Assembly (NCBI GenBank): GCA_022606425.2
Contig: JAHDVF020000761.1
Location: forward strand, 682,001-746,000
Direction: 5' to 3'
Origin: Lepidostoma basale
Lineage: Eukaryota > Arthropoda > Insecta > Trichoptera > Lepidostomatidae
Length of the DNA stretch: 64,000 bases
Below the pieces are notes generated by a model. It saw only the letters and a list, made by a program, of their open reading frames with translations, was not told the DNA's origin and did not search any database. The translations under genes and the position numbers were made by a program. Of the stretch, positions 21,145-32,606 are shown piece by piece (the first letter of the stretch is position 1; every line of letters begins with the position of its first letter).

Positions 21145-21365
21145 AAATAATAATTAAATAAAACGATATTTTTTTAACAGCTTCCACTTTTGTCTTTATT
21201 CCGACAGCGACCGGTTTCGCCAGGCTCGCTGGCATCGATAGACTGGTGCCAGCGAGCCTGGTGAAACCGGTTGCTGTCGAAATTATGACAAAGGTATAAG
21301 TAGTTAAAAAACAACGTTTTATTGAATTATTATTTAAAGTGAACTTCCACCAAGAGATCATTTGA
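21145..21365. mobile_element. Palindromic hammerhead element, family C
   Basis: The arms AAACGATATTTTTTTAACAG, CTTCCACTTTTGTCTTTATT and their complements meet at about 21246. The left half has a full C-type module. The right half has lost box I at the junction but keeps helix II and GAAACCGGT. Confidence 0.75.
21205..21245 (-). ncRNA. Hammerhead-like ribozyme motif, family C
   Basis: Stem I CAGT/GCTG (four pairs, one G.T), box I CTATCGA, extra T, helix II GCCAG/CTGGC with CGAGC loop, box II GAAACCGGTC. The other C copies have CTGTCGA. Both depart from CTGANGA at A6. Confidence 0.6.
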
Positions 21366-21539
21366 TTATCTTAAATTTATTAAATAAGGGTTGAAACTTA
21401 TTCTTAATATTGAATTGTTCTCTTTCATTTTATTATAGTAAATTAGTTTCAAATTTACATACAACAAATATTGTTGTTTTAGAGTTCAATGAAACACCAT
21501 TAAATTTTTTATTGATGGATGAGGTATTAGTTTTGTAAA

Positions 21540-21705
21540 ACTCCATATTAATTAATAATAGTAAACACGATTGTTTAGTGGTTTTACTTGGATTTAGTTT
21601 AGAATGCCCTCGCAAGGCGAAACAAATTTGTCACAATTTATATATATTAAATCCAAGTATAACCACTAAACAATCGTGTTTACTACCATTAATTAATTTT
21701 TTTGT
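21540..21705. mobile_element. Palindromic hammerhead element, family F, one core deleted
   Basis: The arm GTAAACACGATTGTTTAGTGG is mirrored by CCACTAAACAATCGTGTTTAC. The right core is GAATGCCCTCGC, AAGGCGAAACAAATTTGTC. The left core and box I are missing at the junction. Confidence 0.7.
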
Positions 21706-22904
21706 AGAAAATGGTATTTAAGGACAACAAAGTTGGGCGAAACAGCTGTCACTTTAATTTTGTTGAAAAATATGCAAGAGGAAATTAAGAAAAAGGCGTT
21801 GAAGGACGGGGACGCCTGAGGATCCTCTGGGAGGTGATGGCAATCGCCGCAACAGAGAAATTTTTATTGATCACGGGAATGGGCCGGTCAGAGGGTTGAT
21901 TGTGTGGAATCATTTGCGGACGATTGACACAGTCAAATATGGTGATTGTTTAAAAATAAACTAGAGAGATTAAAGCAATATAATTATCTCTTAATGACAT
22001 AAAATAAACCAATTTCCATACAAGTTATCTTAAGAAGAGCACGCATCTTCCAATAGGTGAACACATTGAAAAGTTAAGACAATAACTTGGACCATGTAAT
22101 GAATAACATTTGTGCTCGTTGTCTCAATTAATCGTCAGGGTCATATAGGTAATATAAATACTCGATAACATCTTTTTTTGGCAAAGAACTTTCGACTTTC
22201 TATGTCATTATCATTAAGCTTGTCTATCTTTGCTTAAGTCAATTATGTTAGTTCCTTTTAGCAACGATAACATAGAAATGAGAAATAGAATTCCACATAC
22301 GAGTAATGGAGTCCAAATATTATCTTTGCTTTAATATAACAGATCAATAAAGTGATTTGATTTTAGTCGTTTCCATTCGCGTATAGGTTTGTCTCCACGA
22401 TACGTGAACCACAAATGTACGGATACATCAACGGATTCAGCTGTATGTATACGTCGAGCGAAGTAATCCAGAAATCGTAGTGTCGGACAGATGACGGATT
22501 TGTGTGTCGTGGTGCGATTATGTTGTCTGGAGTGGCAAGATGGATGTGTTTTTGGCTTTGTGTTGACACGGAATAATGACGTTTAATATTAGCCATCGCA
22601 AAAAGGTGTCCGCCCTTAATTATGCTTGGAATTTCTACAGGGACTGACAAAAAGGGAGCCTTTTACCGCATCCTGTGGTAGATATTGAATTTAGGATCAC
22701 AATAGATGAACTTTTTGTGAGAAAAGTCCATAGAAAGTGTTTCAATACGGCAAGAACTTTATAAATAAATAATAAATGGGTGCTTATCATTTTTAATATA
22801 AATATGACATTGTATTGTAGTTATACTAACCTTATAATGGATAATTTAACAATATTTTTATATGGTGACAAATATAAAATATAATGAAAAATAAAATAAA
22901 ATTT
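21706..22904. other. Unique intronic sequence
   Basis: No gene recognised. A GC-richer, repeat-poor block at 22370-22650 has a 95-codon minus-strand frame without a known domain. A short RTE-like GRRGRPRILWE scrap is possible at 21785-21830. Confidence 0.4.
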
Positions 22905-23345
22905 TTGTTATTAAAAAAACATTGTTTAAACCACTTTTTAATAAAAAATATTAAAATACATTAATCCTTTTATTCCTTTCTCCTTAAATACTTTGTCTAT
23001 ATTTAATCTCCCAAGCTCCCATTCCCAATCAAATGCACATTGATCATTTATTAATTTCTATATAAATTATGTCTTTTCAAATGTATGTTTTTTCTAAATT
23101 ACAATTTTTGGATTATTATTATTTAATATTATTTCTCACTGTTAAAAAATAATTGTTAGTACCTAATTATAATAAATAGCCCAGTTTAATTTTTAAATTT
23201 GAATTATTGTATCGAATTTTAAATGCGTTTTTTATTAGTCTTTCTTTGTTTAGTTTTTGTTATATTTTTACACCTGAAGATGGAGGTATCCCCCGAAACA
23301 TGTCGTGTATCATATGGAATTCCACAGTGTTAATGACTTAACTTT
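22905..23345 (+). mobile_element. Hammerhead element, family B, with body
   Basis: Carries TTAAAAAAACATTGTTTAAA and ACCACTTTTTAATAAAAAAT at the left, a ~300-bp AT-rich body, and a B-type ribozyme followed by TGGAATTCCACAGTGTTAAT at the right. The body recurs on the minus strand at 41400-41830 and weakly at 44385. No reverse-transcriptase frame remains. Confidence 0.65.
23269..23309 (+). ncRNA. Hammerhead-like ribozyme motif, family B, consensus core boxes
   Basis: Stem I TACAC/GTGTA is a perfect five-pair helix. Box I is CTGAAGA (23274-23280), consistent with CTGANGA, then the extra T. Helix II is GGAGG/CCCCC with one A.C mismatch around TAT. Box II and cleavage site are GAAACATGTC (23295-23304), with ACATGT as the minimal stem III palindrome. 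Confidence 0.75.
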
Positions 23346-23909
23346 CAATAAAAAAATAAAATTATCATCATAGAACTTGGAGACATCTTTAATAATCTAT
23401 TTATATCTCTAATTTTTACTGGAATTACTAATTTTATGAATCGTTTATTAGCACAATTATTCACATGGTTTAATTAACAAAATATGAAAGGTTTTGCAAA
23501 GTTGTGTCATATTTGTTGAATGAGTGACGAAAAACTTGTAAAAGTGATTTTGTATTAATACCCAATGAGACCCAGAAGTATACTATAATAATAGGTAGAC
23601 CTAAGCTGCATCGACTAATTGGAATTATAGATGATTGTCACACTGTGGGCGAATACTGTCACAGATTCTAGAACCACAACGGATAGATCAGGTTAGGTAA
23701 AACCCATGCTGGATTCTAGCGCTATTACTAGCGCTTCTAGAAAATACAATGAACAATTGATAAAATAAGTTTTTTTATTTCACTATTTTTTTTAGTTTTG
23801 ACCGATTTTGACGGCTTACTGCAATCTTCTTGTAGATGGCCGAGCTTCCAAACCTGGTTAATCAAGCAGAATTCTAATCATTAATCTGATATATACTAAA
23901 GATTCAGAT

Positions 23910-24245
23910 TCAAGAAGAATGTTCAAGATCCCATTGGCAGACAGAGTGACGAACACAGAAGTCCTGAATCGTGCAGGAGTAAATAGAGAGCTGCTGACAT
24001 TGATCAAAATCCGCAAGATTTCTTATCTGGATCACGTTCTACGAAGAGAAAAATATTGCTTGCTGCATCTAATTTTGAAGGGAAAAATAGAGGGCCGCAG
24101 GAGGGCAGGGAGAAGGAGATCTCTTGGCTGCGCAATGTGAGGGAATGGACGGGAATCGGAACTGTGGAGGAGCTATTCCGGACAGCGCAGGATAGGAAAG
24201 AGTTTACCAGAGTGATCGCCAACGTCGGGGGGACCTGAAAGGGCA
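23910..24245 (+). mobile_element. Decayed RTE copy, same family as 4816-5903
   Basis: MFKIPLADRVTNTEVLNRAG, then YLDHVLRREKY and LKGKIEGRR. After a frameshift near 24110 it continues ISWLRNVREWTGI to VIANVGGT and a stop, the same ending as the intact copy. It lacks the YADD region. Confidence 0.85.
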
Positions 24246-24439
24246 CTTTAAGAAGATACTAAAGATATTTTATGAATTACTTATTTTAATTTTTTGTATT
24301 CATTATTTGAAATGAACATCTACCAAGAAATTTCAATGATTAACACGCATATTTAGATATTAACGTTTTTTGTTTTAACATTTATTTAAAACTTTTAATT
24401 CAAAATATTGTATGTTTGTCAAAAAATAATATACGAGTA

Positions 24440-24550
24440 GATAATTGTTTAAGAATAAAGATGATGAAGGTGTGTTCAATGCTTTGAAACATGTCTAGAA
24501 AATTGAACTCGAAACTGTAAAAAGCGTTTTAATTCATTAATAAAATTCGT
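24440..24550 (+). repeat. Family D hammerhead relic
   Basis: GATGATGAAGGTGTGTTCAA and GCTTTGAAACATGTCTAGAA preserve boxes I and II of a D element, with stem I and helix II diverged. Ends with AAAATTCGTCATC as other D arms do. Confidence 0.5.
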
Positions 24551-24779
24551 CATCTTAAGATTATATAACAGCTAATTTGCTCCAAACGATTAATTTTTAT
24601 TTTTGACATATTATTTGAAATTCTAATCTCAACACGTGCTCTTAGAATTCTTGCTTAATCGGGTTTATGAGATAAAAATACGTCTTTTTAATAATGTGTT
24701 TCGCCTCATCTCTTCACAAAGCAAATTATAATGCCACAATGGTTGCGCAATCCAGAACACAATTAAGGTATTTAATAAT

Positions 24780-25025
24780 TAATATAGTTCCAACACACGC
24801 CGGAGATACGTGCCGGCGCTAGAGCGCCCCGCCAGTCGAGACCGCACAGTGACGCATGACTAATTCGGTGAGACGCCGCCGTCCTGCCAGACAAGCGTCG
24901 GCGTCTCTCCGAAGCCGTACAGGGAGCCACCTTTGAGTAATGCTTCGGTGAGTGGGGGTCTATGTACACATCTTTGTGTCTTCGAGAATTTGGCATCACC
25001 AAATATACACACAACAGCACACGAA
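24780..25025. other. GC-rich island of unknown origin
   Basis: This block is markedly GC- and CpG-rich in an AT-rich window, with overlapping minus-strand frames of 82 and 63 codons. No domain, splice pair or second copy was recognised. It could be an LTR or UTR fragment of an element or an unidentified exon; I cannot decide. Confidence 0.3.
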
Positions 25026-25194
25026 AAAAATTGTCTTGTTGAATAAGTCATAATTATTATTTAAAATGAACTTCCAAAGAGATTTCAGTAAAATCATTTG
25101 ATTATCATAAATAATATATTAACTGGTTCTTAAACGATAACGTCTGTTTTCTAAAAGCTTTATTAAATATTTTTTTGAGAATTACATGTTTAGT

Positions 25195-25650
25195 CTTATT
25201 TTTTAATGGAGGAGAAAAACATAAGAAAACGTGGCACGATCAAATCATTCAAATATTAAATGTCAGCCACGTGGGGAATCGGAGAAAAAGACGAGCATGC
25301 ATGACACGACTTTTTTTTGAATGTATACAAATACTTGCATATATACAACTTTCAAAATCAAATTTCAGACGTGGTGTTCGTAAGAAGGGCGCAAAGGGAA
25401 ATGTTGTATTACATAAAGCGATCGCTTAACCCAACCAATGACAGGTCATAAGTCCTGTAAACGCCTTGACCACCATATTCTGTTTCCAAATAATTTAGAT
25501 CTTCGTCTCTATTGAGATACAATTAATTCTTCAAGACACGGTGTATGAATGTTGAGAAACCAAGAGAAGTATTTAAAAAAAGAAAAGTGTGGCGGTCCAT
25601 TCTTTCTGCCTACCCCTTTGGATAGACGGCGTGATGGTTGTTGGTTAGTT
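25195..25650 (+). mobile_element. GTTA-LINE 3' fragment interrupted by repeat S
   Basis: The LINE part KTWHDQIIQILNVSHV runs to ATGACACGAC at 25310. It resumes at 25535 with GACACGGTGTATGAATG and ends GTGATGGTTGTTGGTTAG. The two halves abut at one LINE position, so the interruption is a later insertion. Confidence 0.8.
25309..25534 (+). repeat. Repeat S inserted in the LINE
   Basis: Contains AACCCAACCAATGACAGGTC, AGTCCTGTAAACGCCTTGAC and CTTCGTCTCTATTGAGATAC. It is flanked by GACACG on both sides (25303-25308 and 25535-25540), a probable short target-site duplication. Confidence 0.7.
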
Positions 25651-25654
25651 ATTA

Positions 25655-27380
25655 AAATATTTAACATAATAGTTCTTTTTACAAACGATGGTGGCATTGA
25701 CAAGGATGCTATCACTGGCCGTCCATTTCCATTTTTAAGGTTTTACTAGTTTCTCCCAATCCTCTTCCAATGATTTTACAATCACGAGAAAATAATTTTT
25801 GGTTCGATTGAGATTCTTAGTACATAGAGTGTAAGCTGAATAAACACACATCGTTCGCGCAAAAACATCAGTGTACGTGACTTAGAACACAATACTCTTG
25901 TCCCGTGAAAGGATCCATTACTTTGGGGAGGAAAACGGTTTCAAAACGGGTGGGGCTGTGAACTAAGTGGGTTCGGTGGACAGAGCGAAGAAAGATTTAA
26001 TAAAGATATGCCTAAACCTCCCCCTAGTTGATCGTTCTTATTTTCGTTGACTAGAAACAATTTGCTGTTAGCAGGAGAGAAAGCGTTGCTCCAAACAATT
26101 GAGACTTTTAAAATATCTTAACAATCAATAAATGTAAATGTGTGAGGGTAGACACGTGGAGGATTAATTTTTTTTTGAAATATCATAGTTTGTAATGATG
26201 ATTTTGGTGAATTATGGAAATCTAAATTATTTCAGCCTGCTTACAAAATAGATATATAAAAAATTCCTTACTTTATTTTTCTTTGCTTTTCGTATGAATT
26301 TAGTTTGAATAAATTAATTTTAATAAAAATACGTAAATAACTAAAGATTCGTAATATAGTTTTTGTTATAAATTGAGATATAATCTAAAGAATTGATTAA
26401 AATATCTTGATGGAAGTTCGTTTTAACCGCCCTATGCATATGAAAGTACGTGATATGCACACTTTGACTGTACCATTCTGCGCTATCCCGTATCACGTAC
26501 GCGCTTGAAAAAAAGTAATGCACCTAAAATCTACAAGCCGTTAGGGATATGCCCGTGTGCCAACAGCACATGAGTCTTTACAAGTATGATTGTTTTACAA
26601 GAGGCAGGTGAAGTGTGCGGTCGAGTTTTTGACGCATCGTAATTTAAAAAAATATATAAATAAATTTAATTAATAAAAAACGTGATTTTTTTAAACATGT
26701 TTCTCGGAAAGTTACCTGAAGGTAGGGCGGTTAAATAATAATTAAATTAAACGATATTTTTCACTTTTTTTAATCGATAGTGTATAGACGTATAAAAAAT
26801 CTGTTTAAAATATTTATTTACATCAAAAAATTCTAGATTTTTATTTACTTTTATTTATCAAGTTTGATAATATTTACGATAATTATAATAAAATTATCCA
26901 TTCTTCTTTTCCTTATTATTCTGTCACACCACCGTGGTGCATTAGTCTTCGAGCACCATTCTCCATCCTACTTAGTCGCACGCCTGATGCCTAACATCAT
27001 TCCGAGTGAGGTTTGTTGCCATAACTTCGTTTAGGAATTTTTATAGTTGGCATTTAATAAAATAATAAGTTGGCATTTAATTAAATATTCATAAAAATGA
27101 ATTTTAAAAATAATTTAAAACACTAAGGTACTTTGATTTTACACCACTTCTTTGGTATAAAAACACAAAACAGTACATATTATTCTTAATAATGCCACAT
27201 TATAAATCAAGAGAATATTGAAAAAAAAAATGAAAATCTTTTTAAAATGTGTGATATATTTAGTTAAAATATACTTATGTTAGTAGATTTTAATTAAAAA
27301 TACATTAAAAAAAGTGCAATGAATTTCTATCCTGAAATTTAAGTAAATGACATTAAGGTCCAAGTTAAAATAGCATAAAA
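25655..27380. other. Unique AT-rich intronic sequence
   Basis: No gene recognised. GC-richer patches are at 25860-26060 and 26430-26640. AAATAATAATTAAATTAAAC at about 26735 is the edge sequence of family C elements. Confidence 0.4.
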
Positions 27381-27715
27381 ATAGGAGAGACATCTCCAGG
27401 CGTTATCTAGCAATGTTTGTTAATGGCGGTAACTTTTCACATTTCGTTCATAAAGTTCTTCTACTTAACGCTTAATCCAATCTTAATAGATGGTGTTAGT
27501 GTAGACTGAACTAAAAAAATGTGAAGTGTGGTGCAAAATTGTAGCATATATACATCTTCCCAAAATTTGTAAGACGTGGTGGTCGTAAGAAGGGAGGAAT
27601 GGGGAATGTGCGCTTAACCCAAACAATGACAGGTCATAAGTCCTGTAAATGCCTCGAACACCATATTCTGTTTCTAATTTGCATCTTCGTCTCTATTGAG
27701 ATACAATTAATCCTT
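27380..27715 (+). repeat. Repeat S, near full single copy
   Basis: Begins GGAGAGACATCTCCAGGCG and ends TCTATTGAGATACAATTAAT. It is about 335 bp, like the copy at 30085. Confidence 0.75.
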
Positions 27716-27719
27716 AAAA

Positions 27720-28220
27720 AAAATAAGTGTTTCATACGAAAGTATAAATGCATTTTTACTGTTTTGTGGCAGTTGGTTGCGTTTTGTTTAGTCCCTGGTG
27801 GACAGGGAATAGAATAGTTTTCCTTTTTGCTCGCACATACCCGAATAAGGGTGGAAAATAATACCAGCGACAAAAAATGGCCAATGAAGATATTACTTTC
27901 TACACGAGTAGAGTATCGGAAATCCGAAATCGACGCGTGAGCGCTGAAAAGCGAAACAAAATACTAAACAAATCTATTATTTATAAGAAGGTTTTTAACC
28001 GCTAACCATTCAAGTAGGAGAAATGTTCCTTTTTATGTGAATACGTAAAAAGTGGTGTACTAAAGTAAACTGGAATTTCGATTTATTTTTATATTTTCAT
28101 ACATATTGCAGGATGGCATAAAACAAAAGTAAACAAAATAAAAGCACGGAATAAGAATTCAAATATCGAATGATTTCACTGATATTTTTTGTTGGAATTT
28201 TATTTTCAATAATAATGAAA
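27720..28220. other. Unique intronic sequence, nothing recognised
   Basis: Short opposed frames at 27634-27873 overlap repeat S and are not genes. Confidence 0.5.
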
Positions 28221-28365
28221 CAAAACGATGTTTTTAACTACTTCCACTTTTGTCTAATAACATTGTCACCAGTCTGTCGATGCCAGCAAGCTTGGCAAAA
28301 CTGGTCGGTGTCGAAAAAAATACAAAATCTTATGTAGATAAAACCATCGTTTTATTTTATTATTA
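28220..28365 (+). mobile_element. Hammerhead element, family C
   Basis: The left edge AAACGATGTTTTTAACTACT, CCACTTTTGTCT is the inverted partner of the right edge AGATAAAACCATCGTTTTATT. The left ribozyme module is deleted and the right one remains. Confidence 0.7.
28270..28310 (+). ncRNA. Hammerhead-like motif, family C, box II mutated
   Basis: CAGT stem, CTGTCGA, T, GCCAG/TTGGC helix, then AAAACTGGTC. Box II GAAAC is changed to AAAAC. Confidence 0.5.
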
Positions 28366-28499
28366 TGTTTTTATTATATTAAAGTATCTCAAAATATTTC
28401 ATGTTTACTGTTAAATTCAGGATTTTAAGGATACTTTTTTATGAATAACTTCTTGGTTTGATATTAAACTAGTCAATAATATTTTTTTTAATTTTGGAA

Positions 28500-28585
28500 A
28501 ACTGTTATACGTATCACAACTTATTTTTATTTCGGGTTATCGGTACAACTAGCCTATGTTGGCATCATCAGGTGTTACAAAGATT
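28500..28585 (-). repeat. Family A element relic
   Basis: On the minus strand TGTAACACCTGATGATGCCA and ACATAGG are intact, but the downstream GAAACAGCTGTC is destroyed. Confidence 0.55.
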
Positions 28586-28589
28586 GGGG

Positions 28590-30080
28590 TGATTAGTCAT
28601 AGTTATGAGAAAAAAATACGGACAATGTTTTAAGCAAATATAAATAAAGATAAGGAAAAAAGAGTGAAGAGAAAGAATAATCGGGAATGACCCTGCTTAT
28701 GGGATTTGGAGTGTTCGTGCGTCTAAGATACTTTCATCTGAATCGAGTAGTAATTTAAAATATATTTAATTAATGTTTATGTATACTAGAAAAAAATAAA
28801 GAAAAATATTTGTAATTGGGTTCGTCCATTTAATTACTAAGTAAGAGTAGAGGTGAATTTCATTGTCTAGTATAAGAGTTAGAGAGCAAAGATTGGTAGA
28901 AGAATTAGAGTGCGACGAAGAAAGACTTCATCTTAACTTGGGAGTGAACAGGATACAATATTAAGAAATTCATTCTTTAGCTTAAATTGTTTTTACAAAA
29001 GTATGTCTTCGAAATAAACTCAATAGTGAAAAATAATCTTTATATTTTTATAGAGGATATTTTGAACATTTTCCGGAAAAAGTTTTTCTTATACCTTTTA
29101 CAGAAAACATTGAAATAATAATTCGTTTAACAAATCGGTTTTTATATTATTACCATATAAATTCACTATCATCTTCATTTTTCGATAAAAACAAGTTTTG
29201 AATCAAGAAGAATTAAATTTCCTAGTAATTAAATTTTTTAAATAACATATTTCGATTTGCAGACATGCTCCGTTTGTGATGAAACTTTTTCTATGCACAA
29301 ATTTTGACAGCTTTCAAAATAATTTATTCATCGATGGAGGTCACAACCGAAAAATATGTGTTAATCGAAAAATAAAGTGTTATGGAAATTCGAACTGTTA
29401 TTATTTTTAATCAAATGTGAATTCAAAACACAAATGGAGACAAATATATAAGAAACTCTTTGTTTTTATTATTTTCCTTTCTTAGAGGGATCAATTTGAG
29501 TTTCCAATACTATTTGCTTACAGAAGACATGTGTACTGCAGCTGTTTCATAGAATTTACCGAGAAACAAATTGAGACTGTTTGGGAGCTCAACGTCCAAT
29601 AAATTATTGAAATGCATCTTAGTGAAGTTATGGTGTGGCAACCAAAGCTAGATTTGAGAATTCACTCTGTTAGAAGTTCGTCAAAATTATAAACTTATTG
29701 GGAACTTTGTAAATGCAGTATTCAAAGGGAATTAAATACACATTGCTTGGATTGATTTAAGCTTCACTTGCATATGCTTCTGCTCAGATTAATTAGTAAA
29801 ATACTTAGTAATTAGATTGCTGAAAAGAGTTCAATATTATATTGTCGTGGACTAAGAAAGATACAATTTTAATAGTTTACAATAAAATCACAAATATTTT
29901 AAATATACAATAATCGTTTAAATAGTTATGTTATTAAATATCTTTATTCTATAATATATAAAATAATAATAATTAAGGCGTTTACACTGTTAACGTTTAG
30001 CTTAATGAAAAATTTATGATTTTTAAAGAATTAGAACCATTGGAGCCAGGACCAAAAACTTGAACCAGAAAATTGGGGAG
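28590..30080. other. Unique intronic sequence, few repeats
   Basis: About 1.5 kb with no recognised element or domain. It is AT-rich, with a purine-rich stretch near 28640-28690. Confidence 0.45.
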
Positions 30081-30084
30081 CCAT

Positions 30085-30430
30085 CTTCAGGCGTTATCTA
30101 GCAATGTAAGATAATTGCGTAGCCTTTCACATTGCATTAATAAAGATTTTCTGCTTAATGCTTACACCTTATATTGATAAATGGCGTAAGTGTAGATTGA
30201 ACTAAAAAATGTGAAGTGTTTCTCAACAAGATGGCATATATACATCTTACAAAAAATTGTCAGACGTGTTGGTCGTAAGAAAGGCGGAATAGGGAATGTT
30301 GTTAACATAAAGCGATCGCTTAACCCAACCAATGACAGGTCATTAGTCCTGTAAGCGCCTTGACCACCATATTCTGTTTCTAAAAAAAAAAACAATTTAG
30401 ATCTTTGTCTCTATCGAGATACAATTAATC
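30085..30430 (+). repeat. Repeat S copy
   Basis: CCATCTTCAGGCGTTATCTAGC, AACCCAACCAATGACAGGTC and TATCGAGATACAATTAAT mark a near full copy with an internal A-run. Confidence 0.75.
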
Positions 30431-30840
30431 TTTAATAAGAATCAGGTAGAAAAATATTGTTTTAATTCATTAAAACCGTTAATATGAAAAAGCTGTTTAT
30501 GAACCAAAGTCATAAACTGCCTTTGAATAAGAAGTTAGCCATCAATAACGGCCGGACATTTCACGCATGCCAACTTGAAACGTGCAAAAACATCATGAAA
30601 CGAGACATAAATTAAGTTAGTTGTAAAAAGTGTAAAATAGTGAACTTGAACTTCCCATTTCAGTTTCCCATTTCAGTGAGGTAATTTATTTTGGACAGTT
30701 TGTAAAAATACCTGTAATTGTAAAAACTTTTTAATGAGGTAAAGTAAAAACTGTACCAAATATATTATTTTAGTACAATAATTTGAAAATAAGTAATACA
30801 AATCACAGTTTTTGGAGTAATATGATGAAGTTAGCAATCA

Positions 30841-31725
30841 ATGATGAAAAATTATTTCATTATTCTCACAACTTGTGTTGACAACGAACTGTCTAGGGAA
30901 ATTCCTGCAAGCAATGGAGATAGTTTGAGCCCCTTTCTGTTTAATCTTATTATGGACGAAATCATAGAAGAGATAATTAGCTCTGGACTAGGTTATAAAA
31001 TGGGCAGCAAAACTGTGAACGTCATTTTCAATGCAGACGATGCCGCATTAATAGCTGAGTCTGAAGATGACTTGCAAAGAATGTTGTACAAATTCCACAC
31101 AGTAACACAAAGTATATCAGTCAGCCAAACAAAAAGGCTCAATATATCTAGGCAACCTTCGAGATGTAAGCTGACTGTTGATGATATACCTGTGGAGCAA
31201 GTAATGCGTTTCAGATATTTGGGAGTACAGATCTGCAGCCATAATGACCTATATACCGAAGTACAAGAACAAGTCAGTAAAGCGTCTGCCGTGTCAGGGT
31301 GCCTGAAGGATCTGGTATGGAAGAACAAGCACATGCGTATCGGCAGCAAGATCAGTATTTATAAAACATGCGTGCGACCTATCATGACGTAAGCTGTAGA
31401 GACGCGGACCGACACTGTGCGAACCAAGGGACTACTTAGAACATCGGAGATGATGGTCCCAAGATCAATTACTGGATAAACTGTCCGAGATCGTGTCCGC
31501 AAGGCAGACATATAAGGAAAACTTGCGAAATAGAGGATATAGTTCAGTGGAGTAGATCTAGAAGAAGATACAGGGACCATGTAGCCCGAATGGATGGTGA
31601 CAGACTTGCATACTCGTATACAGCTGCTTATGAAATGAAGATCGTCCGACGAGACATGATTTATGTGTCACAGATCGTCAGATCTATTAAAAGAAGAATG
31701 AGAATAAGAGAAAACTTGTGTAAAA
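30841..31725 (+). pseudogene. Degraded LINE reverse transcriptase (second LINE family)
   Basis: The open frame 30841-31392 covers the RT palm. SPFLFNLIMDE is at residues 30-40, the catalytic box reads NADDA (64-68) instead of YADD, RYLGV is at 125-129, and KTCVRPIMT precedes a stop. Beyond it, frameshifted sequence reads RYRDHVARMDGDRLA, the usual C-terminal part. The changed tyrosine, stops and frameshifts make it a pseudogene. It belongs with 12722-13140, 16735-17010 and 36420-36890. Confidence 0.85.
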
Positions 31726-31874
31726 TTTACCTGGGACAAAACTTATGTTAAGATTTATCAGCGACAATACTTGTGTCAAAATTTATTTTCAAAACATTAT
31801 AAGTTTTATTTTTTGTTTTGTTACAAAAAAAAGTATAACTTATACTTTTACTTTACTTAGACTTACATAGGTGT

Positions 31875-32368
31875 TTTTTTAGAGGTTTGGTTTTTAAACT
31901 AGCGACATTGTTTCTACAGATCGTCAATTTGATAATTGACAGTTGATTTGTAATAAGGACGTTTTGCCATTTTATCATGAATAGACTGACGTCAGAACAG
32001 CGCTTGCAAATTGTGCAAATTTATTTTGAAAATCGTGGTTCGGTTCGCCAAACTTATCGTGCACTACGTTCATTTTACGGTCGACATAATCGTCCATTCG
32101 AGCAAATTTTTCGGAAGACCATGGATCGTTTGCGCACCACGTACACTCTAGTGGATAATACGCATCCACAAAGACGACAATTGTCGAAAATTGGATTACA
32201 CGATTGCGCTTCATTCGAGCTAGCCGTGGCGCTCATATGCCCGAAATCATATTTAAACAATAATGGCTTAAAATTATCTATTAAATAAAGCCAATATCAT
32301 AGACATTAACATTATTTTAATGTGTTTTTTTTTCATTTTGAATATGTATTGTAAACCTCTAAAAAAAA
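31875..32368 (+). mobile_element. Internally deleted mariner-like transposon
   Basis: Possible inverted ends TTTTTTTAGAGGTTT (31876-31890) and, as complement, AAACCTCTAAAAAAA (32354-32368). An ATG frame at 31977 gives MNRLTSEQRLQIVQIYFEN and YGRHNRPFEQ, the DUF4817-type N-terminal DNA-binding region of mariner-like transposases. After about 60 residues the catalytic DDE part is missing. The sequence jumps to RASRGAHMPEIIFKQ and a stop (32216-32263, another frame), which looks like the protein's C-terminus. It would be a non-autonomous deletion derivative. Confidence 0.75.
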
Positions 32369-32606
32369 TTATAGTTTTTATAACTGTTATTAGTTGCATC
32401 TCCGTCTTCATGAGAAGTGGACAACCAACTATTATATATCGCCATCTTCGGTTCTTTAGTAGACTGTCTCGAGCTATCTTTCATACATGTATATATTATA
32501 AATATAGTATTTTAATCTAACGGTATCTTAAATCAACGTCTTTTAAAATGAGAGAAAGTGGTTGGTGTTGTGAGAAATGACATTTATATACAACATAGAT
32601 CTTTAC

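Larger units (their letters stand above)
1290..32606 (-). other. 31.3-kb intron of the DIP/lachesin-like gene
   Basis: The intron is inferred from two phase-1 exons whose peptides join into one Ig domain. Its 5' splice site is GTAAAG (32606 downward) and its 3' site is TTTGCAG (ending at 1290). It holds about half the mobile elements listed here, in both orientations. Sequence upstream of 32777 is the preceding intron, which runs beyond the window. Confidence 0.8.

Noticed and set aside
22363..22650. 95-codon minus-strand frame as a host exon
   Set aside because: No similarity to Ig or any domain I recognise and no matching splice sites.
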